NCBI RefSeq assembly: GCF_016461715.1
Contig: NZ_JAEMUI010000007.1
Location: forward strand, 62,001 to 126,000
DNA from: Marinomonas spartinae
GTDB lineage: Bacteria > Pseudomonadota > Gammaproteobacteria > Pseudomonadales > Marinomonadaceae
Length of the DNA stretch: 64,000 nucleotides
Direction: 5' to 3'
Part shown: positions 33,676-43,730 of the stretch, one piece after another
Layout of the letters: each line of letters opens with the position of its first letter
How positions within the stretch are numbered: the stretch's first letter is position 1
Made by a program: the position numbers and the translations under genes
The notes under the pieces: model-generated
Database searches by the model: none
Told to the model about the DNA's origin: nothing
The model's input: only the letters and a program-made list of their open reading frames with translations

Positions 33676-34089
33676 ATGAATGTAGAAGTAACTACCCAAC
33701 CAGATCCATCTGATATTGACGAAATTCGTGCCGGGTTACGTAAGCATAATAGTCCGTTTCTCGGTGATGTTTATCATACGGATGTCGCTTGTTATTTGCA
33801 TGACGAGTATGGAAAAAAATTAGGCGGCTTAGTGGGGGAGATTTGGGGACATTGGTTAATGGTTAAGTTTCTATGGGTCGATGAACACCACTTGAACAAG
33901 GGGCTGGGCCGTCAACTATTAAACAAAGCTGAGGAATTTGCTCGCAGTAAGGGCTGTCAATCCAGTTTTCTTGATACCTTCAGTTTCCAAGCGAAACCAT
34001 TTTACGAAAAGCAGGGTTATAGTGTACAAATGACGCTAAACAACTTTCCGATTGAAAGTAGGCGCTATTATATGACTAAAGTGCTGTGA
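33676..34089 (+). CDS. GNAT N-acetyltransferase
   Basis: 137 aa. The layout IRAGLRKHN...LGGLVGEIWGHWLMVKFLWV with the CoA loop NKGLGRQLL matches small GNATs of the Rv-type that acetylate antibiotics or amines. The end PFYEKQGY is kept. TAGGAT lies upstream. Followed by a terminator. Substrate unknown. Confidence 0.85.
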   Translation: MNVEVTTQPDPSDIDEIRAGLRKHNSPFLGDVYHTDVACYLHDEYGKKLGGLVGEIWGHWLMVKFLWVDEHHLNKGLGRQLLNKAEEFARSKGCQSSFLDTFSFQAKPFYEKQGYSVQMTLNNFPIESRRYYMTKVL

Positions 34090-34095
34090 GTGGGT

Positions 34096-34127
34096 GAAAG
34101 CCTACCCAGCATGGTTGTAGGCTTTTA
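34096..34127 (+). terminator. Terminator after the GNAT gene
   Basis: AAAGCCTAC / GTAGGCTTT stem with an 11-base loop and short T-run. Confidence 0.65.
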
Positions 34128-34159
34128 TCTCTGCATTCTGCTAATTACATGGAGGATAA

Positions 34160-34681
34160 ATGAGTATCAGAATTATTGAAGTTGTTGATTACCGAGATGA
34201 ATGGCCTGATCAATTCAGTCAAGAGAAAGCACTGATTCAATCTGTATTCACGAATGATAATGTTGAGGCCATTCATCACATTGGTAGCACATCGGTAAAA
34301 GGGCTTTGTGCTAAACCAATCATTGATATTCTTATGGAAGTAAAAAACTTGGAAGTGCTAGATGATGAAAGTCATTTGATGGGGGCGATTGGCTATCTTG
34401 CAAAAGGTGAATTTGGGATTGCAGGTAGACGCTACTTCCAAAAAGGTGATGTACAGAGAAGTCATCAGGTACATGCTTTTTTGTCAGGTTCGGTAGATGC
34501 GAAAAGGCATCTTGCTTTTCGAGATTATTTAATCGCTTTTCCTCATATTGCGTCGGAGTATGCTTCCATTAAGCGAGAAGGTGCGGCAATATGTCAAAAT
34601 GATGTAGATATTTATTGCGACCACAAAGATAGCTTTGTTAAAGAGCATGAAGCGAAAGCGTTAGATTGGAAATTTGCTTAA
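34160..34681 (+). CDS. GrpB-family nucleotidyltransferase-like protein
   Basis: 173 aa. The family core is clear: IHHIGSTSVKGLCAKPIIDILMEV and the later RSHQVHAF. The fold is of the polymerase-beta nucleotidyltransferase type. GGAGG precedes the ATG. Function within the family is not settled; a nucleotide-transfer activity is assumed from the fold. Single gene. Confidence 0.85.
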   Translation: MSIRIIEVVDYRDEWPDQFSQEKALIQSVFTNDNVEAIHHIGSTSVKGLCAKPIIDILMEVKNLEVLDDESHLMGAIGYLAKGEFGIAGRRYFQKGDVQRSHQVHAFLSGSVDAKRHLAFRDYLIAFPHIASEYASIKREGAAICQNDVDIYCDHKDSFVKEHEAKALDWKFA

Positions 34682-34747
34682 CGACCCATCCATGAAAGAT
34701 AAATAGTTTTATTTTTTCTTAAAAACGACCTAAATAAGGAAAGTTTA

Positions 34748-35545
34748 ATGTCAGAGAATCATAATCCATTTCAAGACACTAAATTCAAAGGCTTTGAGTT
34801 TTCTAAATCAGATATGACTGGTGCTAAGTTTAATGCTGTTGATTTAACTGACTCATCCTATTGGGCCGTTTTAAAAAATGCTCAATTTACTGACTGTGAT
34901 TTAGAGTCTTGTGTGTTTAATGACGCTAATCTAGCCGGCAGTCGCTATGAGAATATCAACTTAAGTCATGCCTCATTTCATAATATAAATATGTCTAGTG
35001 TGTCTTTTAGTGGTTTGAATTTAGCAAATACTGAAATAAATGATGCGAACTTGGAAGGCATGAAAATTAACGGGGTGCTTGTTACTGACCTTTTTGAAGC
35101 CTATGAAAAAAAGGCGAGCTCAATGAGGGACATGGTTTTAAATAATATTCGTGCAAGGTTTTCTTCAGTATTGGATATTGTTAATTCACTAACCCCAGAG
35201 AGTTATACTGCTTATCTTAATGTAGCGAAGAATAAGTCCGTTGGTGACCATATATGGTGTATTGTTGGGGCGAGAGAAAGCTATTCAAAATCGCTGATTG
35301 AGGGGCAGTGGGCCGGTTTCTCCTGTTCACTGAACTCAACAGAGAACCAGTCTGAAGCCGTGGAAAAATTAACGGCTTCTGCCGCCGTATTTGAAAAGGC
35401 GATTTCAGACATTGACGATTGGACAAGTGAACGCGAGGCGTTGTTGTTAAGTCTGCTTGAGCATGAAACCACTCATGAAGGCCAGCTTATTCGTCATCTG
35501 TTAGCCTTGGGTGAGTCATTGCCCTCATCTGTCAAATGGGCCTAA
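34748..35545 (+). CDS. Pentapeptide-repeat protein fused to a DinB-like domain
   Basis: 265 aa. Residues 10-115 are about twenty pentapeptides of the A(D/N)LxX type (for example GAKFNAVDLTDSSY, NLANTEINDANLEG), which fold into a right-handed beta helix. From about residue 130 a four-helix DinB-type domain follows with the metal-histidine pattern GDHIWCIVGA and HETTHEGQLIRHL. AAGGAAA lies before the ATG. The two domains are seldom fused as far as I know. The DinB part could be a thiol-dependent transferase and the repeat part a protein-binding or DNA-mimic scaffold; neither is shown. Confidence 0.8.
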   Translation: MSENHNPFQDTKFKGFEFSKSDMTGAKFNAVDLTDSSYWAVLKNAQFTDCDLESCVFNDANLAGSRYENINLSHASFHNINMSSVSFSGLNLANTEINDANLEGMKINGVLVTDLFEAYEKKASSMRDMVLNNIRARFSSVLDIVNSLTPESYTAYLNVAKNKSVGDHIWCIVGARESYSKSLIEGQWAGFSCSLNSTENQSEAVEKLTASAAVFEKAISDIDDWTSEREALLLSLLEHETTHEGQLIRHLLALGESLPSSVKWA

Positions 35546-35641
35546 TTAAGTTGTCAGACTAGGTCTGAGCCAGTACAGACGAGCTAGTACAGTTTAATAA
35601 GGCTGTTGTCACCGATCAAAAAGCAGTGTCTGTTGTCGACG

Positions 35642-36949
35642 CTATAACTTATTTAATTGACTGACAGCATCAACAACTTGCCTTGCTCCTGTCTGTATTT
35701 CGCTCATCACATTGCCTGCTTCGTTGGATAAATCGAGCGCTTTATGCGCTTTCCCCATGCTTTCTTCAATCAGTGATACGGCTTTTTCAGTCAGGAGCTT
35801 ATTGTCTCCTACAACCTGAATGATTTCTTCTGTTGCAGAGCTTGTTCTAAAAGCTAACTGTCTGACTTCATCAGCCACGACCGCGAAGCCTCGGCCTTGT
35901 TCGCCTGCTCGCGCTGCTTCGATGGCTGCATTAAGGGCAAGCAGGTTTGTTTGGTCCGCGATGCCTCGTATGCTCTCTACTAGGCTGGATACTTTGATGG
36001 ACTGAGTGTTGAGCTCAGCGATACCTTTACTCGCATCCCCCATTTGTGCTGAAAGTTCATCCATCGTCTGGATAGTGGATTCTAAAACGTTCATACCTTT
36101 GAGTGTGTTTTCATCTGTTTTCTTGGATATTTCATAGGCGATTTCAGAGGTTTCTGCGACGGCAAATTCTCTCTTCATTTGTTCCGTGATCACGGTGGCT
36201 AATTTGATAACCTTATACAATTGGCCACTGTCATCATGAACGGGATTGTAAGAGGCTTCTAACCAAACAACATTGCCGTTGCTATCTAATCGCTTAAATC
36301 GATTAGAAACAAAAGCACCAGAGCGAAGTTGCTGCCAAAAATCATGATATTCCTGAGATTCGGCTTCTTTTGGCTCACAAAATATTCTGTGATGCTTTCC
36401 AATTACTTGGCTTTTTGAGTAGCCCATGGTTTTCAGGAAATTGTCGTTAGCGTTTAAGATGATGCCTTCTAAACTGAATTCAATGACGGCACTGGAGCGA
36501 TGCAGTGCGCTTAAAATGTCTTCCATTTCCTTGGATTGTGAAATGGTTTTGGTTAATTCAGCGCTATAGACCTCTAAAATGACAGAATTATCCGCTAGTT
36601 TTTTAGGCTGAATGGTCGAACGGTACCACATTTCTTTACCGTGTTTGTTTTTAATCTGCAAAGCACCATGCCAATGCTTCTTCTCACTCATCGCAGACAG
36701 CATTTTTTTACAATGCTCTTTTTCTAAGGATTTTTTGAGGATCAGGTCTTTAAGGTTTTTTGTGACGAGTTCATTTTTTTCATAGCCGATGGAAGCGGTG
36801 AATAATGAATTGACGTCTAGGATTTTTCCCTCTTGAGACATGGCGAAAAACAACATTTCCTGCTGAAGTCCATTCTGAGTCTCTTGAAATGAGGCTAACT
36901 CTTTTTCTAATTCGGCAATGTGAGCTAATAGTTTTTTGCTACCAAACAT
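35642..36949 (-). CDS. Cytosolic methyl-accepting chemotaxis protein with two PAS domains
   Basis: 435 aa and no membrane helix. A short coiled coil starts the chain, then two PAS domains (about 25-140 and 145-265), then a signalling domain with the hallmark hairpin tip [36 protein letters not shown], here written in parts: [30 protein letters not shown]. The PAS domains likely sense redox, light or a small ligand in the cytoplasm, like Aer, but Aer has a membrane anchor. It sends its signal to CheA. The C-terminal stretch is short, without a CheR-binding tail. Confidence 0.9.
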   Translation of the reverse strand: MFGSKKLLAHIAELEKELASFQETQNGLQQEMLFFAMSQEGKILDVNSLFTASIGYEKNELVTKNLKDLILKKSLEKEHCKKMLSAMSEKKHWHGALQIKNKHGKEMWYRSTIQPKKLADNSVILEVYSAELTKTISQSKEMEDILSALHRSSAVIEFSLEGIILNANDNFLKTMGYSKSQVIGKHHRIFCEPKEAESQEYHDFWQQLRSGAFVSNRFKRLDSNGNVVWLEASYNPVHDDSGQLYKVIKLATVITEQMKREFAVAETSEIAYEISKKTDENTLKGMNVLESTIQTMDELSAQMGDASKGIAELNTQSIKVSSLVESIRGIADQTNLLALNAAIEAARAGEQGRGFAVVADEVRQLAFRTSSATEEIIQVVGDNKLLTEKAVSLIEESMGKAHKALDLSNEAGNVMSEIQTGARQVVDAVSQLNKL

Positions 36950-37088
36950 CCGCTTACCCCTTAAATATAGTTTTGTTGTCTTCAGCGTAGTGGATGGTTT
37001 CTATGAACACGATACTATTTTTGTAGCAATTAATTAAAATCATAATTGAGGGTCTTCTATAGCGGAGTTTGAGATTTTCGGCCTGAAG

Positions 37089-37135
37089 GATCAGCAAGAG
37101 ACGAAAAACAGGCTATTTTTCGTCTCTTGCTGATC
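37089..37135 (-). terminator. Perfect 20-bp inverted repeat, terminator of the hydrolase gene
   Basis: GATCAGCAAGAGACGAAAAA and its exact complement are separated by 7 bases. On the minus strand it follows the stop of the hydrolase gene by 39 bases and the stem's second half is followed by few T residues, but the internal A5/T5 helps. An unusually strong hairpin. Confidence 0.7.
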
Positions 37136-37173
37136 ATCAGTGGGTTTGATGTTTTGCTTTTGTCATCTTCTGT

Positions 37174-38478
37174 TTAATCGACAAGTGGGCCGCCATTGTC
37201 TTTTAGCATTTTTTGTAAGGTACAAAACACCTCAGACGATTGGCGAACACCGTCGTGTTCGTAGCTGTTGGTGAGCCAGACTTGGGTGTTAGCGACTTGT
37301 TTGGCGGTTTTTAGCGACAGCTCCCTTGGTACGTACATATCGTTGTAATAGACGGCGGCCACAACGGGCACTTTGTTATTGGCGAGTTTGTCTAGATCAT
37401 AAAGTGGCGCATAGCTTTTGTATGCGGCTAAGGCGTTAGCAGCCTCTTTAAACGGGCGTAGGGATGTTATTTGATCAAACATCCACGGATACATCATTTC
37501 CCCTGTGAACATTAGGGGCGTTTGTGTTGTATCAAATGTGTTATCTTGCTGACGAACCTGCTGTGCTGCCCAGTTTGTGGCCTCGTTGGGGCGGCCATAG
37601 ATGCTTTCGTGGATCACCGCAAACAATGGGCCTTCATAGTAGCTGGTTAGGTGCATAACTTGTTCTAAGAAGGTGTCAGAGAGCGTATCTGGGTGACTGC
37701 CTGCAAAGGCTTCATCGATCAACCAATGGAACTGGTCAATGCCTGGGCCCATCCCTAAACCAATACCGAGAGTTTGGAAACGCTCCACAGTCAGTTGGTC
37801 ACCATCGGGCAATAGTACCTTGTCTTTGCAAAGTACTTGAACGATGTTTTCTATGGTATGAGTGTCCTCTGGATAGCGAGTGTAATAGGCTTGGTTTTTC
37901 TCAATGAGTCGCTCTGTTGTTAATTGATAGACCTGCTGAGCGTTTGCTTCTAGCCCTGCAAGCCCTCCGGTAATGTAGCAAGCTGCCAAGCCTTCTGGTG
38001 CTTTTGATAAGTAGACCAATGTAATAAAGCCGCCGTAACTTTGGCCCAGAGTTTCGAATCGACGACCTGAGTAGACGGTTTTTCGTAAGTGTTCGCAGTC
38101 TGCCACGATGCTGTCGGCACGAAATTTTAACAAATAATCCCGACCTTCTTCCGCGGTCATACGGCTGATGAGATGACGGTCTATACGGCTGCTTCGACCT
38201 GTGCCTCGTTGGTCTAATAAGATGACTCTATGGGTTTTAAGGGCTTCAATCAGCCAAGGAAGCGAGTCGGGCATGGGGCGAGGGGATTTACCACCAGGTC
38301 CGCCTTGTAAAAATAATAACAGAGGAAGAGCTTCGTTATGTGCTTGGGTAGAAGCGACCACTTCACGGGCAAACAGGGTAATCGTCGGGGCCTTGTCTGG
38401 AGTGCGCCAATCGAGCGGTACTGCTAGTTGATAGTCGGTAATGAGCATCCCTTTCATTTGGTACTGATGTGTTTGCAT
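37174..38478 (-). CDS. Proline iminopeptidase-like alpha/beta hydrolase (peptidase S33)
   Basis: 434 aa. HGG-like oxyanion region LFLQGGPGGKS, DQRGTGRSSR, nucleophile elbow GQSYGGF (Ser in the GxSxG), and a late acid/His pair (DMYVPRE ... YEHDGV). These match the family that removes N-terminal proline from peptides. The start is set at the second ATG (MQTHQYQ), which has AAGGGG 10 bases before it; the first (38487) sits directly on that ribosome site. Cytoplasmic, single gene. Confidence 0.9.
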   Translation of the reverse strand: MQTHQYQMKGMLITDYQLAVPLDWRTPDKAPTITLFAREVVASTQAHNEALPLLLFLQGGPGGKSPRPMPDSLPWLIEALKTHRVILLDQRGTGRSSRIDRHLISRMTAEEGRDYLLKFRADSIVADCEHLRKTVYSGRRFETLGQSYGGFITLVYLSKAPEGLAACYITGGLAGLEANAQQVYQLTTERLIEKNQAYYTRYPEDTHTIENIVQVLCKDKVLLPDGDQLTVERFQTLGIGLGMGPGIDQFHWLIDEAFAGSHPDTLSDTFLEQVMHLTSYYEGPLFAVIHESIYGRPNEATNWAAQQVRQQDNTFDTTQTPLMFTGEMMYPWMFDQITSLRPFKEAANALAAYKSYAPLYDLDKLANNKVPVVAAVYYNDMYVPRELSLKTAKQVANTQVWLTNSYEHDGVRQSSEVFCTLQKMLKDNGGPLVD

Positions 38479-38601
38479 CTTCTTCATTCCCCTTGTTAGT
38501 CAATCGTTCAATAGAAGGATATTATCATAGGTACGATGGTTCTTGATCTCGTTTCCTTAGCGGGGTAATTTTATTGGCTCGAAGATTGGCTTGGTGAAAT
38601 C

Positions 38602-38925
38602 TTGTTGTCTTATCCTATTGTTTTACTGTGTTTTTATGGTGCGATGAGTGCGGTGACGTTTGGCTTATATGGATGGGACAAATCCGCCGCGAAAAAGCAG
38701 CGGCAACGAACGCCAGAAAAGACGTTGCATCGGTTTTCTCTTCTTGGTGGTTGGCCTGGAGCGTTACTTGGGCAAAAGGTGTTTCGTCATAAAACCCAAA
38801 AGAGACGCTTTCGGTTTGTGTTCTGGCTAACGGTCTTTTTCAATTTGATTATCTTGGCTGGGTTGTGTTTTTTCCTCCAAGAGGGGATAGCGAAAGGCTG
38901 GCAAGCGCTTGCTTTATGGCTTTGA
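38602..38925 (+). CDS. DUF1294 membrane protein
   Basis: 107 aa. The family core TFGLYGWDKSAAKKQRQRTPE, then LLGGWPGALLGQ and FRHKTQK, is complete. Two or three membrane helices. The start is either the TTG at 38602 (keeps the first helix) or an ATG further in; no ribosome site decides. Function unknown. Confidence 0.8.
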   Translation: MLSYPIVLLCFYGAMSAVTFGLYGWDKSAAKKQRQRTPEKTLHRFSLLGGWPGALLGQKVFRHKTQKRRFRFVFWLTVFFNLIILAGLCFFLQEGIAKGWQALALWL

Positions 38926-38961
38926 TGTTTTTCTAGTAGAACTCGTTTTTAAGGAGAGAGG

Positions 38962-39417
38962 ATGAAAGGTCGTTGTTTATGCGGTGCGGTTGAGTTTGCC
39001 ATCTCTGGCGTGTTGCCAAAACTATATCAATGTCATTGTTCTCTGTGTCGTCGGGTGTCTGGCTCTTCTTCTAATGCCGCAATGATTGTTCCAATGGCGC
39101 ATTTTGCCTGGCAACAGGGGCAAGATGTGATCCGTCAATACCGTACAGAAACGGGGTTTAAATCGCATTTTTGCTCCCAGTGTGGCAGTCCTGTACCCAA
39201 TATGACAAGAGATAACGAGAGCTATTGGATTCCTGCCGGATTGTTAGACGACCCTGCAGATACTCAGGTTGCTATGCATGTATATACGGCGTCTAAAGCG
39301 AGCTGGGATGGGGTGTTAGAAGAAACGAGTCCTCCTAGTTATGAGGCTATGCCACCTGATGATGAGTTTATGACCTTATTACAGCCTGATAAAAACCTTA
39401 TAGAAAGGAAAAAGTGA
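38962..39417 (+). CDS. GFA-family zinc protein, second member
   Basis: 151 aa. RCLCGAVEF, CHCSLCRRVSGSS and FCSQCGSPV give the family's zinc cysteines. AAGGAGAG lies before the ATG. Its stop overlaps the start of the next GNAT gene (TGATG), so the two are translationally coupled. Not closely similar to the member at 33189. Confidence 0.9.
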   Translation: MKGRCLCGAVEFAISGVLPKLYQCHCSLCRRVSGSSSNAAMIVPMAHFAWQQGQDVIRQYRTETGFKSHFCSQCGSPVPNMTRDNESYWIPAGLLDDPADTQVAMHVYTASKASWDGVLEETSPPSYEAMPPDDEFMTLLQPDKNLIERKK

Positions 39418-39845
39418 TGACCTATCGAATTACCACGGATCTGGACGACATGGACTTTTCTGTGATTCATGGTTTTATCGCCAATAGTTATTGGGCGAAA
39501 GGTATTCCTGAGGTGACCTTACGAAAAGCGCTAGAGAACTCACTCTGTTTTGGTGTATTAACTGGTGAGGGAGAGTTGGTGGCTTTTGCTCGCATGATTA
39601 CTGACCGAGCGACGTTTGCTTATTTAGCGGATGTGTTTGTGTTGGAGTCTTATCGAGGGCTTGGCCTTAGTAAGAAGATGATGTCTGCCATTCTTGCGCA
39701 TCCGGACTTACAAGGCTTACGACGTATGATGCTCGCCACGAAAGACGCCCATGGCTTATACAAACAGTTTGGTTTTGAAGCGATCGCGGAACCGGATCGT
39801 TTAATGCAGTATCTGCGGCCTAATGTGTATCAGGCCGCAGACTAG
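39417..39845 (+). CDS. GNAT N-acetyltransferase, coupled to the GFA gene
   Basis: 142 aa. The ATG overlaps the stop of the GFA gene by one base, and AAGGAAAAA is upstream. CoA loop LESYRGLGLSKKMM; the chain has GVLTGEGELVAFARMITD as in the GNAT group near YjaB/AttT. Substrate unknown; coupling suggests a joint function with the GFA protein. Confidence 0.88.
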   Translation: MTYRITTDLDDMDFSVIHGFIANSYWAKGIPEVTLRKALENSLCFGVLTGEGELVAFARMITDRATFAYLADVFVLESYRGLGLSKKMMSAILAHPDLQGLRRMMLATKDAHGLYKQFGFEAIAEPDRLMQYLRPNVYQAAD

Positions 39846-39851
39846 CTCATA

Positions 39852-40658
39852 TTAACCAAAGCGACCGGTGATATAGTTCTTAGTGCGCTCTTCTTTAGGG
39901 CGTAGGAACATTTCATCGGTTTGCGCGACTTCCACCACTTCACCCATGTACATGAACACGGTTTTTTGTGAAACACGGGCGGCTTGTTGCATGTTGTGCG
40001 TCACGATAACGATGGTGTATTCATCACGAAGATCATCTAACAAATCCTCAATCTTGGTGGTGGATACTGGGTCAAGTGCTGACGTAGGTTCATCCAATAG
40101 CAGTACTTGTGGTTTTAGTGCAATGGTACGAGCAATGCAAAGACGCTGCTGCTGACCACCAGAGAGACTTTGTCCACTGGCGTGTAACTTATCTTTCACT
40201 TCATCCCAGAGTGCGGCACCACGTAGGGCTTTTTCAATACGCTCATCCATTTCACGGCGAGAGGGTTTTTCGTACAAACGAATACCATAAGCAATGTTGT
40301 CGTAGATAGACATTGGGAAAGGAGTAGGTGATTGAAACACCATCCCAACTTTCGCTCTTAATGCCGCTACATTAACCTTCGGATCAAGTATGTTTTCACC
40401 GTTAATGATGATTTCGCCTTTCGCTTCTTGTCCTGGGTATAAGGTGTAAATGCGGTTAAGAATACGCAGTAGCGTCGATTTACCACAGCCAGAAGGACCA
40501 ATGATAGCGGTGGTTTCTTTTTTACCGAATTCTAAGTTGATGTTTTTTAACGCGTGTGAGTTACCGTAGTAAAAGTTTAAATCACGTACAGTAATATCAA
40601 TGTCTGTCGTCAAAGTGCTTTGTGATGATTCAATATTTAGCATTTCTGAAGGAGTCAT
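39852..40658 (-). CDS. pstB: Phosphate ABC transporter ATP-binding protein
   Basis: 268 aa from [10 protein letters not shown]; the frame is open 40 codons upstream but that part overlaps pstA. Walker [10 protein letters not shown], signature LSGGQQQR, Walker B VLLLDEP, and the phosphate-type [10 protein letters not shown] opening. Drives high-affinity phosphate uptake. Last gene of pstS-C-A-B; phoU, its usual neighbour, is not in the window after it. Confidence 0.97.
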   Translation of the reverse strand: MTPSEMLNIESSQSTLTTDIDITVRDLNFYYGNSHALKNINLEFGKKETTAIIGPSGCGKSTLLRILNRIYTLYPGQEAKGEIIINGENILDPKVNVAALRAKVGMVFQSPTPFPMSIYDNIAYGIRLYEKPSRREMDERIEKALRGAALWDEVKDKLHASGQSLSGGQQQRLCIARTIALKPQVLLLDEPTSALDPVSTTKIEDLLDDLRDEYTIVIVTHNMQQAARVSQKTVFMYMGEVVEVAQTDEMFLRPKEERTKNYITGRFG

Positions 40659-40672
40659 GGTCACTTCCACAA

Positions 40673-41524
40673 TTAATGTTGTGAGTTTGCTGAGCGTAAA
40701 AACACGCGCGAAATAATGGATAGAACAAGGATCGTCAGCGTGATCAACAATGCGCCAGCCCAAGCAAGAGCTTGCCAATCAGGGTATGGGTTCATTGCAA
40801 ACTGGAAGATCATTACCGGTAAGTTAGCAATAGAATGTGACATATCCGTAGACCAGAACTGGTTGTTTAGCGACGTAAACAAGAGTGGTGCCGTTTCACC
40901 AGAGATACGAGCTACAGCCAAGATCACCCCAGTTGTAATACCCACTCGTGCCGCACGATAGCTCACACTTAGAATAACTCGTGAGCGGCTTGCCCCCAAT
41001 GCATAAGCGGCTTCTCGCATACTGTTAGGGACTAAATTCATCATGTCTTCTGTGGTACGTACCACAACAGGAATCGCGATGATGGCAAGCGCAGCAGAAC
41101 CTGCCCAACCAGAGAATCCTCCCATCGGGGCAACGATGATTTCGTAAACAAAAAGGCCAGCAAGAATGGAGGGTTTTGCTAATAAAACGTCATTCACAAA
41201 GCGAACGACAGAAGCTAACCAAGTGCCTTTGCCATATTCATTTAAATAGGTTCCGGCCAGTAAGCCAATAGGCGTAGAAACAAGCATGGCAACCCCTACC
41301 AACATTAAACTACCGACAATGGCGTTGGCTAAACCGCCAGATTCTCCTGGAGGAGGCGTCATTTCGGTGAATAATGTGGGTTTAAAAGCAGAAAAACCTT
41401 CATAAAGAAGAACACCACAAATCCAAACTAAAAACGCGAGCACGAATAACGTGGCCGCAAGAATTAGCATACGAGATACGAGGTTGGCAAAATGACGACG
41501 TCTAACGACTGCGTTCACGGTCAA
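40673..41524 (-). CDS. pstA: Phosphate ABC transporter permease PstA
   Basis: 283 aa with six hydrophobic segments. The permease signature with [17 protein letters not shown] (EAA loop) and the [15 protein letters not shown] start are typical. The ATP-binding gene follows after 14 bases; the PstC gene precedes by 3 bases. Confidence 0.96.
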   Translation of the reverse strand: MTVNAVVRRRHFANLVSRMLILAATLFVLAFLVWICGVLLYEGFSAFKPTLFTEMTPPPGESGGLANAIVGSLMLVGVAMLVSTPIGLLAGTYLNEYGKGTWLASVVRFVNDVLLAKPSILAGLFVYEIIVAPMGGFSGWAGSAALAIIAIPVVVRTTEDMMNLVPNSMREAAYALGASRSRVILSVSYRAARVGITTGVILAVARISGETAPLLFTSLNNQFWSTDMSHSIANLPVMIFQFAMNPYPDWQALAWAGALLITLTILVLSIISRVFLRSANSQH

Positions 41525-41527
41525 CTC

Positions 41528-42529
41528 CTAGGTTGAAATTCGATTAAGCATCATACGGGCAATGGCCAGCACGATGAAAGTGATAATAAACAACAATAGA
41601 CCAAGTGCCATCAAAGAAGATGAATGGATTTCTGTATAGGCTTCTTGGAATTCATTGGCAATGGTCGAGGCTATGGTGTTACCTGGCGCAAAAATGGAAG
41701 CCGTAATACGGTTCGCGTTACCAATAATAAAGGTAACCGCCATGGTTTCACCCAATGCACGGCCTAATCCTAGGAAAATAGACCCCGCCAAACCAGTACG
41801 ACAGTGCGGAATAATAATAGCTTTAGTCACTTCCCAATCCGTTGCACCAATGGCAAAGCCACTTTCTTTTAGTCGCTTAGGTACGGTATCAATAACATCG
41901 CGCATAACAGAGGCAATAAAGGGAAGAATCATTATGGCCAGTACAATGCCCGCTGTTGCCATGCCGATACCAATGGCAGGGCCTTGAAAAATGGTGGACA
42001 GTATTGGCACATTCTCAAACAAATTAATGATCGGGCCTTGAACGTAGTCTGCAAACATCGGGGCAAAGTAAAACAGTCCCCACATACCATAAATAATACT
42101 AGGAATGGCGGCTAACAATTCAATGGCAATGCCTAAAGGGTGACGTAACCATTTAGGTGCTAATTGAGTAATATAAACGGCAATGGCAAAGGCCAAGGGT
42201 ACAGCTATTATGATGGCAATAGCGGAGGTGATGAGTGTACCAGCAATGGCGGGTAAGGCTCCAAACTTTTCGGTAACAGGGTTCCAGGCGGATGTCCAAA
42301 TAAAACCAATACCGAACTGTTTTAAGGCTGGCCACGCACCAATGGTTAAAGACACAAAGAAGCCGCCTAAAATCATTAGAATGAATAAGGCAGCGCCAAT
42401 AGAAAGCCATTTAAATGTTTTGTTAAAGGCTTCGCCGTTTAGAAAACGTGGAGGCCGCTGGAATTCACCAGCGGTCTCGGCATGCGCTTTCGTACGATTA
42501 TTTACGAGCGTCATGTTGGTATTACTCAT
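41528..42529 (-). CDS. pstC: Phosphate ABC transporter permease PstC
   Basis: 333 aa, six or more hydrophobic segments after a polar N-terminus of about 40 residues. LKESGFAIGATDWEV is the EAA-type loop that contacts PstB. The 3-base gaps to its neighbours show a tight operon. Confidence 0.96.
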   Translation of the reverse strand: MSNTNMTLVNNRTKAHAETAGEFQRPPRFLNGEAFNKTFKWLSIGAALFILMILGGFFVSLTIGAWPALKQFGIGFIWTSAWNPVTEKFGALPAIAGTLITSAIAIIIAVPLAFAIAVYITQLAPKWLRHPLGIAIELLAAIPSIIYGMWGLFYFAPMFADYVQGPIINLFENVPILSTIFQGPAIGIGMATAGIVLAIMILPFIASVMRDVIDTVPKRLKESGFAIGATDWEVTKAIIIPHCRTGLAGSIFLGLGRALGETMAVTFIIGNANRITASIFAPGNTIASTIANEFQEAYTEIHSSSLMALGLLLFIITFIVLAIARMMLNRIST

Positions 42530-42532
42530 GTA

Positions 42533-43582
42533 TTAAGAGCCCATGTAGACAGAGTGACCGTCAGCTTTTAGATCTTTTTTCCAAGCATCGCGAATCAATG
42601 TTTTCACGCTAGCTGGGAATGGAACATAGTCAAGTTTAGCGGCCGCTTGGTCACCGTTTTTGTATGCCCAGTCAAAGAATTTTAACACGGCTTTCGTTGC
42701 GTCAGGGTTTTTAACATCTTTATGAAGTAAGATAAAGGTTGCAGCGGTCATCGGCCAGCTCTTAGCACCAGGTTGGTTTGCTAGAATTAGGTAGAAGCCT
42801 TTAGCATGTTTCCAGTCTGCACCAGCGGCAGCTGCTTGGAAGTTTTCCATCGCAGGAGAAACGATTTTACCATCTTTGTTTTTCATGCGAGCGTAAGTCA
42901 GTTTGTTTTGTAGAGCATAAGCATACTCAACGTAACCGATAGAGTTTTTCAACTGAGATACGTAGTTAGAAACACCTTGGTTACCTTTACCACCAGTACC
43001 CACTGGCCACTGAACAGAGGCATCAACACCTACGTCTTTTTTCCAAGCTGGAGATACATCAGCTAGGTAGTAAGTGAAGTTGAAAGTCGTACCAGAACCA
43101 TCTGCACGGTGAACAACAGAAATGCGGCTATCAGGAAGTTTTACGCCTGGGTTAAGCGCTTGGATTTCTTTGTTGTTCCAACGCTTGATTTTACCTAGGT
43201 AGATGTTAGCAATGGTTTTGCCGTCAAGAACAAGTTCGCCAGGTTTGATGCCCTTAACGTTAAGGATTGGCACGATGCCGCCCATAACCGTTGGGAACTG
43301 CATTAAACCCGCTTTATCAAGCTCTTTTGGAGTAAGAGGTTTGTCTGATGCACCAAAGTCTACGGTGTTTGCTTTGATTTGCTTGATACCACCGCCAGAA
43401 CCGATTGCTTGATAGTTTAGCTGAACACCTGTTTCTTCGTTATAAGCTTGAGCCCATTTTGAGTAAACAGGGTATGGGAAGGTTGCGCCAGCACCAGTAA
43501 TTTGGTCAGCAGCGAAAGCAGACGTTGCCGTGATTGCGCTTGCCGCTGCACAAACAGCTAGACTTGCAATAATGCGTTTCAT
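42533..43582 (-). CDS. pstS: Phosphate-binding protein PstS
   Basis: 349 aa periplasmic protein. A signal peptide ends near SAFAADQ. Phosphate-binding turns are visible in GAGATFPYPVYSKW, the SGGGIKQI region and RADGSGTTFNFTYYL. First gene of the operon; a near-consensus Pho box lies about 150 bases upstream, so it is likely induced by PhoB at low phosphate. Confidence 0.97.
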   Translation of the reverse strand: MKRIIASLAVCAAASAITATSAFAADQITGAGATFPYPVYSKWAQAYNEETGVQLNYQAIGSGGGIKQIKANTVDFGASDKPLTPKELDKAGLMQFPTVMGGIVPILNVKGIKPGELVLDGKTIANIYLGKIKRWNNKEIQALNPGVKLPDSRISVVHRADGSGTTFNFTYYLADVSPAWKKDVGVDASVQWPVGTGGKGNQGVSNYVSQLKNSIGYVEYAYALQNKLTYARMKNKDGKIVSPAMENFQAAAAGADWKHAKGFYLILANQPGAKSWPMTAATFILLHKDVKNPDATKAVLKFFDWAYKNGDQAAAKLDYVPFPASVKTLIRDAWKKDLKADGHSVYMGS

Positions 43583-43730
43583 CAGAGTTATCTCCTAAAA
43601 TCGTTTCAAATTGTCATTCGAGAACTAACATTGCAGCCATCATTTGGCGGCTTGTCCTAATAGCTTTATTTATCCAAGGACGCGAGTCTTCTTGAGTTGC
43701 CGTCCTGGTGATAAATAATGGATTTCTTTT

